From positions 1-50,782 of the forward strand of contig QZKF01000053.1 of NCBI GenBank assembly GCA_003599455.1: DNA of 50,782 nucleotides. Direction: 5' to 3'. Both the position numbers and the translations under genes were made by a program. Numbering within the stretch: position 1 is the first letter of the stretch; the number at the start of each line of letters is the position of its first letter. Under the pieces are notes generated by a model that was not told the DNA's origin, searched no databases, and was given only the letters and a program-made list of their open reading frames with translations. Source of the stretch: Comamonadaceae bacterium (GTDB lineage Bacteria > Pseudomonadota > Gammaproteobacteria > Burkholderiales > Burkholderiaceae_C). Of this stretch, positions 9,740 to 17,136 are shown one piece after another.

Positions 9740-11155
9740 TCAGGCCGGGGCGAGGCCACCGCGCAGCAAGCGCAGGAAGCGCTCGTCGTTGGCGTGGGCG
9801 ATGTTCACGCGCATCGAGGGCTTTGCCGATTGCCGGTCGGGGTAGAAGACCGAGCCCGGGGCGATGAAGATGCCTTGCGCCGCGGCGCGGCGCACCAGGT
9901 CGATCTCGGCGATGCCGTCGGGCAGTTCGGCCCACACGAAGTAGCCGCCGGTGTAGGGCGAGAAGAGGCGCAGGCCGGCCTGCTCGAGCGCGGGCAGCGA
10001 CAGGCGTTGCGCCGCGTCCAGGCGGGCCTTGAGGCGGGTCAGGTGCCTGCGGTACTGGCCGCTGGTGATCAGCTGGCAGACCACGCGTTCGACGAAGTCC
10101 GACGTGGACACCACCGTCACCATCTTGAGGTCGCACAGGGCGTTGATGACGGGCAGCGGCCCGGCGATGAAACCCACGCGCAGGCCTGCCGACAGCGTCT
10201 TGGAGAAGCTGCTCACGTAGATGACACGCTCGAGCTGGTCCAGCGCGCTCAGGCGCGGCGCGCTCGCGGGCATGAGGTCGGCAAAGGGGTCGTCCTCGAC
10301 GATCTGGAAGTCGTGCTGCGCGGCCAGTTGCAGCAGCCGGTGGGCCTTGGCCAGCGAGAGCGAGTCGCCCGTGGGGTTGTGGGCGAGCGACTGGGTGAAG
10401 AACACCTTGGGGCGGTGCTGCTGCGCGAGCGACTGCAGGGCCTGCAGGTCGGGCCCGTCGGGCAGCCGCGGCACGCCCACCATCGTCACCTTGGCCAGCT
10501 TGAGCTTGCCGAACAGGGGGTAGTAGCCCGGCGAGTCGACCAGCACCACATCGCCGGGCTCCAGCAACTGGCGCACGATGAGGTCCAGCGCGTGGTTGGC
10601 GCCCTGGGTCAGCAGCACCTGGCGAACGTCGGCCTGGATCGCGCGCTCGTGCAGCAAACGCGCGATGGTCTGGCGCAGGGGCAGGTAGCCCCAGGGCGTG
10701 CCGTAGCCGTGCCCGAGGCCGCTCCAGGTGTCGGCGCGCACGCCGCGCAGGTGGCGACCCAGCTCGGAGCCCTCCATCCACGAGGGCGGCGGCCGGCCGT
10801 CGCCCACACGCACCTCGTAGTGCTGTTCCAGCTGCTCGCGCAGCAGCGAGACCACGTCCACCGCCTCGCTCAGGTGCGCGGCGGGCGCCTGCGTGCGGTG
10901 GCCCGGCGCCTTGCGCGCGAAATAGCCCGAACCCGGCCGGGCCTCGGCGTAGCCGCGCGCGATCAGCCGGTTATAGGCCTCCACCACGGTGTTGCGCGAC
11001 AGCGCTTCCTTGTCGGCGCAGTCGCGCACCGAGCGCAGGCGCGTGCCGGCGGGCATCAGGCCCTTGTCGATGGCCAGCGCGATGCGCTTGACCAGGGCCT
11101 CGACCTTGGTGTCGGGCGAGGCGTTGTCCGGGGGCGGGGCGGGCGTGGGTTTCAC
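9740..11155 (-). CDS. MocR-type transcriptional regulator (GntR wHTH fused to aminotransferase fold)
   Basis: A 471 aa PLP-binding regulator. The N-terminal GntR winged helix (about residues 15-85) contains LRSVRDCADKEALSRNTVVEAYNRL and GYAEARPGSGYF. A linker leads to a fold-type I aminotransferase domain with the PLP lysine in VSSFSKTLSAGLRVGF (near residue 318). MocR proteins sense an amine, amino acid or vitamin B6 compound and usually control a divergent operon. Here the divergent unit is the TRAP transporter plus HMG-CoA reductase, and the 187-base gap holds paired GTACAGTT/AACTGTATC motifs. It is probably the operon's regulator, although mevalonate is not an amine, so the effector is unclear. 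Confidence 0.9.
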   Translation of the reverse strand: MKPTPAPPPDNASPDTKVEALVKRIALAIDKGLMPAGTRLRSVRDCADKEALSRNTVVEAYNRLIARGYAEARPGSGYFARKAPGHRTQAPAAHLSEAVDVVSLLREQLEQHYEVRVGDGRPPPSWMEGSELGRHLRGVRADTWSGLGHGYGTPWGYLPLRQTIARLLHERAIQADVRQVLLTQGANHALDLIVRQLLEPGDVVLVDSPGYYPLFGKLKLAKVTMVGVPRLPDGPDLQALQSLAQQHRPKVFFTQSLAHNPTGDSLSLAKAHRLLQLAAQHDFQIVEDDPFADLMPASAPRLSALDQLERVIYVSSFSKTLSAGLRVGFIAGPLPVINALCDLKMVTVVSTSDFVERVVCQLITSGQYRRHLTRLKARLDAAQRLSLPALEQAGLRLFSPYTGGYFVWAELPDGIAEIDLVRRAAAQGIFIAPGSVFYPDRQSAKPSMRVNIAHANDERFLRLLRGGLAPA

Positions 11156-11159
11156 CGGT

Positions 11160-11227
11160 CTGTGTCCATATTTTCGTGGGTACAGTTCGTCAATCCGTCA
11201 CCAAACTGTATCCATTATTTGCGGGGT
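11160..11227. promoter_or_regulatory. Paired MocR-like operator between regulator and TRAP operon
   Basis: GGGTACAGTT (11178-11187) and AACTGTATCC (11204-11213) form an inverted repeat, 9 of 10 matching, with a 16-base spacer. Independently, two 22-base direct repeats that begin CTGT and contain TCCAT (11160-11181 and 11206-11227) match at about 16 of 22 positions. Clusters of direct and inverted half-sites next to the divergent gene are typical of MocR/GabR/PdxR operators. The element begins 5 bases upstream of the regulator start, suggesting autoregulation. Confidence 0.55.
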
Positions 11228-11342
11228 GCGTCGATAAACTTTGCCCGTCGTTGCCTGGCGGGTACACCACCTGTCGCCGGCCTCGACACCCACCGCCCGC
11301 CCCGAGCGGGACGTAGAAACCAGAAGCGATTGGAGACAAGAC

Positions 11343-12389
11343 ATGACCCAGAAAACCGTTGCGCGGCGCGCGATGCTCAAGTCCGCCCTGGCCGGGGCCG
11401 CCGTGGCCGGTCTGGCCGCGCCCCGCCTGGCCAGTGCCCAGTCCACCGTGACCTGGCGCATGCAGGCGCTGTGGGACGGCGGCACCACGCCGCAGAAGTT
11501 CGAAGAACAGTTCGTGGCCCGCGTGGCCGAGCTCACGGGCGGCCGATTCAAGATCAACCTGTTCGCCGCCGGCCAGATCGTGCCGGCCGCGCAGGCCTTC
11601 GACGCGGTGCGTGGCGGTGCCTTCGAGATGATGAAGACCTTCGACGGCTACGAGGCCGGCAAGATCCCGTCGTTCGCCTTCACCAGCACCATTCCCTTCG
11701 GTTTCGCGGAGAGCGACGAATACGAGGCCTGGTTCTACGAGAAGGGCGGCCTGGAGATGGCGCGCCAGGCCTACGCGCCGGCGGGCCTGCACTACATCGC
11801 CCCCACGGTCTATGGCCAGGAGCCCCTGCACTCCAAGGTGCCGATCCGCAAGATCGCCGACCTGCAGGGCAAGAAGGGCCGCTTCGTGGGCCTGGCGTCT
11901 TCGGTCATGGGCGCCTTCGGCGTGGCCGTGACGCCCTTGCCCACGGGTGAGGTCTATTCGGCGCTCGACAAGGGCGTGATCGACATGGCCGACCGCGGTG
12001 ACCTCACCGCCAACTTCGAGGCCGGCCTGGCCGAGGTGGCCAAGTTCGTGATCGTGCCGGGCTTTCACCAGCCCACCACCGCCACCGCCTATGTGGCCAA
12101 CCGCGCCGCGCACGACAAGCTGCCCGCCGAGTTCAAGGTCGCGCTGGCGGTGGCCGCGCGCGAGGTCTCCGGTGCGCTGCGCCAGCGCATCGTGGTCAAC
12201 GACGCCTCGGTGCTCGCGAAGTACCAGGCCAAGGGCTGCGAAATCATCCGCTTCAGCGCGGCCGATGTGGCCGCCGCGCGCCCCAAGGCCATCGAAGCCT
12301 GGCGCGCCGCCACCAAGGGCGATGCGCTGGCGGGCAAGATCCTGGACAGCCAGATTGCCTTCATGAAGGAACTCGGCCTGCTGGCCTGA
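11343..12389 (+). CDS. dctP: TRAP transporter substrate-binding protein DctP
   Basis: Periplasmic binding protein of a tripartite ATP-independent periplasmic transporter; 348 aa. The N-terminus has a twin-arginine-like signal (ARRAMLKSALAG, hydrophobic stretch, then ASA cleavage site near residue 31). The mature part shows DctP-family features: TWRMQALWDGG, EEQFVARVAELTGGRFKINLFAAGQIVPAAQAFDAV and DGYEAGKIPSFAFTS. GGAGA about 7 bases upstream of ATG 11343 supports the start. Genes for the membrane subunits follow on the same strand. The ligand is not deducible from this gene alone; the HMG-CoA reductase gene downstream suggests mevalonate. Confidence 0.92.
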   Translation: MTQKTVARRAMLKSALAGAAVAGLAAPRLASAQSTVTWRMQALWDGGTTPQKFEEQFVARVAELTGGRFKINLFAAGQIVPAAQAFDAVRGGAFEMMKTFDGYEAGKIPSFAFTSTIPFGFAESDEYEAWFYEKGGLEMARQAYAPAGLHYIAPTVYGQEPLHSKVPIRKIADLQGKKGRFVGLASSVMGAFGVAVTPLPTGEVYSALDKGVIDMADRGDLTANFEAGLAEVAKFVIVPGFHQPTTATAYVANRAAHDKLPAEFKVALAVAAREVSGALRQRIVVNDASVLAKYQAKGCEIIRFSAADVAAARPKAIEAWRAATKGDALAGKILDSQIAFMKELGLLA

Positions 12390-12396
12390 TCGCACG

Positions 12397-12428
12397 CGCC
12401 CCACCGCGCCACCCGGCGCGCTGGGGCG
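12397..12428 (+). terminator. Intercistronic GC hairpin after dctP
   Basis: The arms 12397-12409 and 12416-12428 pair over 13 bases with one mismatch, around a 6-nt loop. No U-tract follows (TTCCCGTTCG), so it is not a clean terminator. A hairpin between a binding-protein gene and its permease genes typically stabilises the upstream mRNA or partly attenuates reading into the permeases. Confidence 0.5.
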
Positions 12429-12456
12429 TTCCCGTTCGTCCTTCGAGGAAACCGCC

Positions 12457-12987
12457 ATGCCCGTCTGGCTGTCTGCGGCCACGTCCGCCATCACGCGCGT
12501 GAACCGCGCGATTTTTTACCTCACCGTCTGGCTCATGGCCATCGTCGTGCCCGTGATGCTGTACGAGGTCGTGCGGCGCTACCTGTTCAACGACCCCACC
12601 GTGTGGGCCATGGAGCTGGCGGTGCTGCTGTTCGGCCCGTACTTCCTGCTCGGTGGCCCGTATCTGCTGCACCTGCGCGGCCACGTCACGCTCGACCTCG
12701 TGCGCCAGCGCCTGAACCCGGTGTGGCAGCGCCGCATGGATCTCGTCAATTTCCCCGTGATCATCCTGTTCTGCGCCATCCTCATCCACTTCAGCTGGCC
12801 GTCGGCCTGGAGCGCGTGGCAGTACCGCGAGACCAGCTTCTCGGCCTGGAACCCGCCCATCTGGCCGGCCAAGGCCACCGTGCCGTTGGCACTGGTGCTG
12901 ATGCTGCTGCAGGCGGTGGTGGAGCTGTGCCGCGTGTTCTTCCGCACCGATGTGGAAACGTCCACGGTTGAGGTGACGCACCCATGA
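12457..12987 (+). CDS. dctQ: TRAP transporter small permease DctQ
   Basis: A 176 aa inner-membrane subunit with about four membrane segments, e.g. FYLTVWLMAIVVPVMLYEVV and VIILFCAILIHFSW. The segment VRRYLFNDPTVWAMELAVLLFGPYFLLGG, with the conserved W..E, is typical of DctQ proteins. CGAGGAAA lies just before ATG 12457. Its stop overlaps the dctM start by 4 bases (ATGA), so the two permease subunits are translationally coupled. It partners with the large subunit to move substrate using the sodium gradient. Confidence 0.9.
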   Translation: MPVWLSAATSAITRVNRAIFYLTVWLMAIVVPVMLYEVVRRYLFNDPTVWAMELAVLLFGPYFLLGGPYLLHLRGHVTLDLVRQRLNPVWQRRMDLVNFPVIILFCAILIHFSWPSAWSAWQYRETSFSAWNPPIWPAKATVPLALVLMLLQAVVELCRVFFRTDVETSTVEVTHP

Positions 12988-14300
12988 GCCCGAACACCAT
13001 CCTGCTGCTGATGTTCGGCAGCCTCACGCTGTTCATGCTCAGCGGCCTGCCCATCGCCTTCGTGCTGGGCGGCCTCTCGCTGCTCTTCATCGTCACGCTG
13101 TGGGAGCCCAGCGCGGTCATCGTGCTGGTGCTGCAGATCTACGACACCATGAAGTCGGAGGCGCTGCTGGCGATTCCGCTGTTCATCCTCATGGCCTGCA
13201 TCCTGCAGCGCTCGGGGGTGATCGAAGACCTCTACAAGGCCATGGAACTCTGGTTCGGCCGCTTGCGGGGAGGCCTGGCCATCGGCACCGTGATCATCTG
13301 CGTGGTGATGGCGGCCATGACTGGCGTGGTCGGCGCGGCGGTCACCGCCATGGGCATCCTGGCCTTGCCCGAGATGCTGCGGCGCGGCTACAAGCCCGAG
13401 CTCGCGCTGGGCACCATCTGCGCCTCGGGCACGCTGGGCATCCTGATCCCGCCCTCGGTGCTCACCATCGTCTACGCGGTGACGGCGCAGGTCTCCATCG
13501 GTCAGATGCTGATCGCGGGCCTCGTACCAGGCCTCATCCTGGCCACGCTCTACATCGCCTACATCGTGGCGGTGGGCTGGCTCAAGCCCGAATGGGTGCC
13601 GCTGGACCCGAGCACGCGCCAGGCGCCGCTGCGCGACAAGCTGGTGGCACTGAAGGCGCTGGTGTTTCCGAGCCTGTTGATCGCGCTGATCCTGGGCTCC
13701 ATCTTCTTCGGCATCGCCACGCCCACCGAGTCGGCGGCCGTGGGCGTGGCGGGGGCCATCATCCCGGCCGCGTTCAAGCGCAGGCTGAACCTGCCCATGC
13801 TGAGCCAGGCGGGCGTGGACACGCTCAAGGCCACGTCCATGATCCTGTGGATCACGCTGGGCGCCAAGGCCTATGTGGCGATCTTCACCGGCCTGGGCGG
13901 CGCGGACACGCTGCTCGAGTTCATCAAGGGCCTGGAAGTCAACCGCTGGCTGATCCTGGGCGCCATGATGCTGCTGCTCATCTTCCTGGGCACGGTGCTC
14001 GACGAGCTCGGCATCATCCTGCTCACGGTGCCGGTGTTCCTGCCCATCGTGCGCCTGCTCGGCTTCGACGAGATCTGGTTCGGCGTGCTCTACGCCATCA
14101 CCATCCAGATGGGCTACATCAGTCCGCCCTTCGGCTACACGCTGTTCTACATCAAGGGCACGCTGCCCAGGCACATCGGCATGGGTGCGGTCTACCGGGG
14201 AATCATTCCCTTCTTCCTGCTGCAGTTCGTCGGCCTGCTGATCTGCGCCGCCTTGCCCGACCTCATCACCTGGCTGCCGAAGCTGATGGCTTCGCGCTGA
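12984..14300 (+). CDS. dctM: TRAP transporter large permease DctM
   Basis: A 438 aa ion-transporter-superfamily permease with 11-12 hydrophobic segments. Diagnostic stretches are IPLFILMACILQRSGVIEDLYKAMELWFGRLRGGLAI, the GTLGILIPPSVLTIVYA hairpin with its PPS motif, GIATPTESAAVGVAGA, and near the end MGYISPPFGYTLFYIKG. It is translationally coupled to dctQ and followed 29 bases downstream by the HMG-CoA reductase gene. It forms the translocation channel that accepts substrate from DctP. Confidence 0.94.
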   Translation: MSPNTILLLMFGSLTLFMLSGLPIAFVLGGLSLLFIVTLWEPSAVIVLVLQIYDTMKSEALLAIPLFILMACILQRSGVIEDLYKAMELWFGRLRGGLAIGTVIICVVMAAMTGVVGAAVTAMGILALPEMLRRGYKPELALGTICASGTLGILIPPSVLTIVYAVTAQVSIGQMLIAGLVPGLILATLYIAYIVAVGWLKPEWVPLDPSTRQAPLRDKLVALKALVFPSLLIALILGSIFFGIATPTESAAVGVAGAIIPAAFKRRLNLPMLSQAGVDTLKATSMILWITLGAKAYVAIFTGLGGADTLLEFIKGLEVNRWLILGAMMLLLIFLGTVLDELGIILLTVPVFLPIVRLLGFDEIWFGVLYAITIQMGYISPPFGYTLFYIKGTLPRHIGMGAVYRGIIPFFLLQFVGLLICAALPDLITWLPKLMASR

Positions 14301-14329
14301 TTCCGCACGTCCTCATCAAGGGTCACCCC

Positions 14330-15607
14330 ATGAACACCCACACACCTTCCAGCCGCATCGGCGGTTTCCACAAGCTGGACGTGGCGCAGCGCATCGAGCG
14401 CGTGGCGCATTTCGCGGGCCTCGGCGCCGAGGACCAGGCGCACCTGGCCCAGACCGGCAACCTGCCGGCCGAGACCGCCGACCACATGATCGAGAACTTC
14501 GTCGGCACCATGAACATTCCCATGGGCGTGGCGACCAACCTGCGCATCGACGGCCGCGACCGCCTGGTGCCCATGGCCACGGAAGAGTCGTCGGTGGTGG
14601 CCGCGGTGTGCAATGCCGCGCGCCAGAGCTACGACGCGGGCGGCTTCGTCACCTCCATGTCGGGCACGCAGATGATTGCGCAGATCCAGCTCACGGGTGT
14701 GAGCGATCCTCAGCACGCGCGCGTGCGCATCCTGGAGCGGCAGGAAGAGATTCGCGCCATGTGCGACGCCTGCGACCCCGTGCTGGCCAAGCTCGGCGGG
14801 GGCTTTCGCGACCTGGAGGTGCGCGTGATCGACACGCGTGGCGGTGTCATGGTGATCACCCACCTCATCGTGGACACGCGCGACGCCATGGGCGCCAACG
14901 CGGTCAACACCATGGCGGAGAAGCTCGCGCCGCACATCGCGCAGTGGACCTCGGGCACCACCAACCTGCGCATCCTCTCCAACCTGGCGGACCGGCGCCT
15001 GGCGCGCGCGCGCTGCGTGTGGCCGCTGCAGGCCATCGGTGGCACCGAGGTGCGCGACGCCATGCTCTCGGCCTACCACTTCGCCGACGCCGACCCCTAC
15101 CGGGCCGCCACGCACAACAAGGGCATCATGAACGGCGTGAGTGCCGTGGTGCTCGCCACGGGCAACGACACGCGCGCCGTGGAGGCCGGCGCTCATGCCT
15201 ACGCGGCGCGTGGCGGGCGCTACGCCAGCCTCACGGCCTGGGAAGCCACCGCCAGCGGCGACCTGGCCGGCACGATCGAACTGCCCATGGCCGTGGGCCT
15301 GGTGGGCGGTGCGACCAAGGTGCACCCCACGGCGCGGCTGGCGCTGAAGATCCTGGGCGTGGGCACGGCCGAGGAGCTGGCCCGCATCATCGCGGCCGTC
15401 GGCCTGGCGCAGAACTTCTCGGCCCTCAAGGCCCTGGCCACCACAGGCATCCAGAAGGGCCACATGGCCCTGCATGCGCAGAACATCGCCATGATGGCCG
15501 GCGCCGTGGGCGACGAGATCGATCGCCTGGCCCAGGTGCTGGTGGCCAGGGGCCAGGTGCGCATGGACGTGGCCGAGGTCGAGCTCGGCTTGCTGCGCAA
15601 GCCGTGA
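14330..15607 (+). CDS. mvaA: Hydroxymethylglutaryl-CoA reductase, degradative (class II)
   Basis: A 425 aa class II enzyme that in the catabolic direction oxidises mevalonate with CoA and NAD to 3-hydroxy-3-methylglutaryl-CoA. Catalytic residues are present: Glu85/86 in ATEESSVVAA, Lys264 in THNKGIMNG, Asp280 in ATGNDTR and His378 in QKGHMALH. Lys, Asp and His each lie three positions before the Pseudomonas mevalonii residues 267, 283 and 381. DAMGANAVNT (185-194) and GTIELPMAVGLVGG (314-327) are family signatures. It is the last gene of the TRAP operon. No mevalonate kinase genes accompany it, and this lineage uses the MEP pathway, so a catabolic role is likely. HMG-CoA lyase, needed next, is not in the window. 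Confidence 0.93.
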   Translation: MNTHTPSSRIGGFHKLDVAQRIERVAHFAGLGAEDQAHLAQTGNLPAETADHMIENFVGTMNIPMGVATNLRIDGRDRLVPMATEESSVVAAVCNAARQSYDAGGFVTSMSGTQMIAQIQLTGVSDPQHARVRILERQEEIRAMCDACDPVLAKLGGGFRDLEVRVIDTRGGVMVITHLIVDTRDAMGANAVNTMAEKLAPHIAQWTSGTTNLRILSNLADRRLARARCVWPLQAIGGTEVRDAMLSAYHFADADPYRAATHNKGIMNGVSAVVLATGNDTRAVEAGAHAYAARGGRYASLTAWEATASGDLAGTIELPMAVGLVGGATKVHPTARLALKILGVGTAEELARIIAAVGLAQNFSALKALATTGIQKGHMALHAQNIAMMAGAVGDEIDRLAQVLVARGQVRMDVAEVELGLLRKP

Positions 15608-15614
15608 AGGCGGT

Positions 15615-16580
15615 TCAGCGCGCGCCGGTCACCGAACCGGGCTGGCGCGAGGGCCACAGCGATCGCGCCAGCTGCATGGCCTCGCGCCCGTAGAGAATCA
15701 GCGCCAGCGCGAGGCCGATCAGCGGCATGGCCACGAACACCCAGCCGGTGAGCCGCTCGCCGCCGAGCAGCACGCCCACGCACAGGGCCACCACCGGGTT
15801 CACGAACGAGTAACTGCCGGCCAGCGCGGCTGTGGTGTTCTTGAGCAGCCAGAGGTAGGCGTTGAGCGTGACCATGGTGCCCATGACCACCAGGTAGAGC
15901 CAGGCCAGGCCCGAGGCCAGCGAGACCTCGCTCCAGGCGACGGCGCGCGCGCCGGGTTCCCACAACCAGGCCACCGCCAGCCCGAGCAGGCCACCCAGCA
16001 ACCATTGCGCGCCCGAGGCCATGGCCGGCGCGGGCAGTGTGAGGCGGCGCGAGGCGTAGGAGCCCAGGCTCCAGGCCAGCGGCGCGCCGAAGGCGCACAG
16101 CGTGCCCGCCAGCGTGGTGCTGAAATCGCCCTCCAGCGCGAGCAGCAGCGCGCCGGCCGCGCCGAGCACCAGGCCGACCCAGCTCGTCAACGGCACGCGC
16201 TCGCCACCCCAGCGTGTCCACAGCGCGAGCCACATCGGCATGGTCGTGACCACGGTGGCCATCAGGCCCGAGCCGATGCCGGCCTGCTGCGCCAGCACCA
16301 CCAGCGCCATCGCCGCGAAGGCCATGAGGCCGCCGATGAGCGCACTCGCGCGCCACTGCGCGGCGCTGGGCCAGGCCTGGCCCTGCCATCGCGCGATGAC
16401 CAGCATGAGCACGCCCGCGAGCACGAAGCGCGCGCCGTTCATGAGCACCGGTGGCAGGGTTTGCATCGCCACGTCGAGCGCGAAGTAGGTCGTGCCCCAG
16501 ACGAGGTACACGGTGATCAGGGCGGCGCCCAGGCGCAAGGTCTGGCGATCCAGCCGGTTTGGGTTGAAAATGGAAGGCAT
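15615..16580 (-). CDS. EamA/DMT-family membrane transporter
   Basis: A 321 aa drug/metabolite-transporter protein with two EamA repeats and about ten membrane segments; LVWGTTYFALDVAMQTLPPVLMNGARF is the usual first-repeat start. In the second repeat, GSYSFVNPVVALCVGVLLGGERLTGW is typical of RhaT/YdcZ-like exporters. It is divergent from an Lrp/AsnC regulator, a common pairing for amino-acid or metabolite exporters induced by their substrate. It converges with mvaA at 7 bases' distance. The substrate is unknown. Confidence 0.9.
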   Translation of the reverse strand: MPSIFNPNRLDRQTLRLGAALITVYLVWGTTYFALDVAMQTLPPVLMNGARFVLAGVLMLVIARWQGQAWPSAAQWRASALIGGLMAFAAMALVVLAQQAGIGSGLMATVVTTMPMWLALWTRWGGERVPLTSWVGLVLGAAGALLLALEGDFSTTLAGTLCAFGAPLAWSLGSYASRRLTLPAPAMASGAQWLLGGLLGLAVAWLWEPGARAVAWSEVSLASGLAWLYLVVMGTMVTLNAYLWLLKNTTAALAGSYSFVNPVVALCVGVLLGGERLTGWVFVAMPLIGLALALILYGREAMQLARSLWPSRQPGSVTGAR

Positions 16581-16650
16581 ATCCCGACCTGCAGAAGAAA
16601 TTTTCCGGCAAAGTGCCGTGCACCGGGATTTTGATCAGTATTGGGGCTTT

Positions 16651-17118
16651 ATGCAAGCAAATATCCAGCTCGACGATATGGACGCCAGAATTCTTACGGC
16701 GTTGAGCGGTGACAGCCGGCGTTCCTACGCCGACGTGGCCACCGAGGTGGGGCTGTCCACCGCGGCCGTGCACGAGCGGGTGAAGAAGATGGTCGAGCGC
16801 GGCGTGATCGAGCGTTTTTCGCTGCGCGTGGACCCCGACCGCGTGGGCCTGCGCTTCACCGCCTTCGTGGCGATCCGCAACGACGGCGGCGTGCATTGCC
16901 GAGAGGTGGCGCCGCGCCTGCGCGAGCTGCCCGAGGTGCTGGAGCTGCACAGCGTGGCCGGGGAATACGACTTCCTGGCCAAGATCCGCACCACCCACGC
17001 GCGCGCGCTGGAAGACGTGCTGTACCAGATCAAGGCCATCCCCGGCGTGGCGCGCACCACCAGCACGGTGGTGCTCAACACCGAGTTCGAGGACCGGCCG
17101 CTGCGGCTGCCGGGCTGA
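16651..17118 (+). CDS. Lrp/AsnC family transcriptional regulator
   Basis: A 155 aa feast/famine regulator. The N-terminal helix-turn-helix (about residues 5-60) contains LDDMDARILTALSGDSRRSYADVATEVGLSTAAVHERVKKM. The C-terminal RAM ligand-binding domain shows LHSVAGEYDFLAKIRT and IPGVARTTSTVVLNTE. The start at ATG 16651 gives the normal family length; an in-frame extension to 16492 runs into the divergent gene. The 70-base gap to the EamA gene holds an AT-rich GAAATTTTC element (16597-16605), a plausible binding site. It probably controls the exporter in response to an amino acid. Confidence 0.9.
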   Translation: MQANIQLDDMDARILTALSGDSRRSYADVATEVGLSTAAVHERVKKMVERGVIERFSLRVDPDRVGLRFTAFVAIRNDGGVHCREVAPRLRELPEVLELHSVAGEYDFLAKIRTTHARALEDVLYQIKAIPGVARTTSTVVLNTEFEDRPLRLPG

Positions 17119-17136
17119 GCGAGGAGGGTTGGGCTT

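Noticed and set aside
14330..15607. Biosynthetic (isoprenoid) role for HMG-CoA reductase
   Set aside because: Class II signature, TRAP transporter operon and absence of mevalonate kinase or decarboxylase genes favour catabolism; not excluded for genes outside the window.
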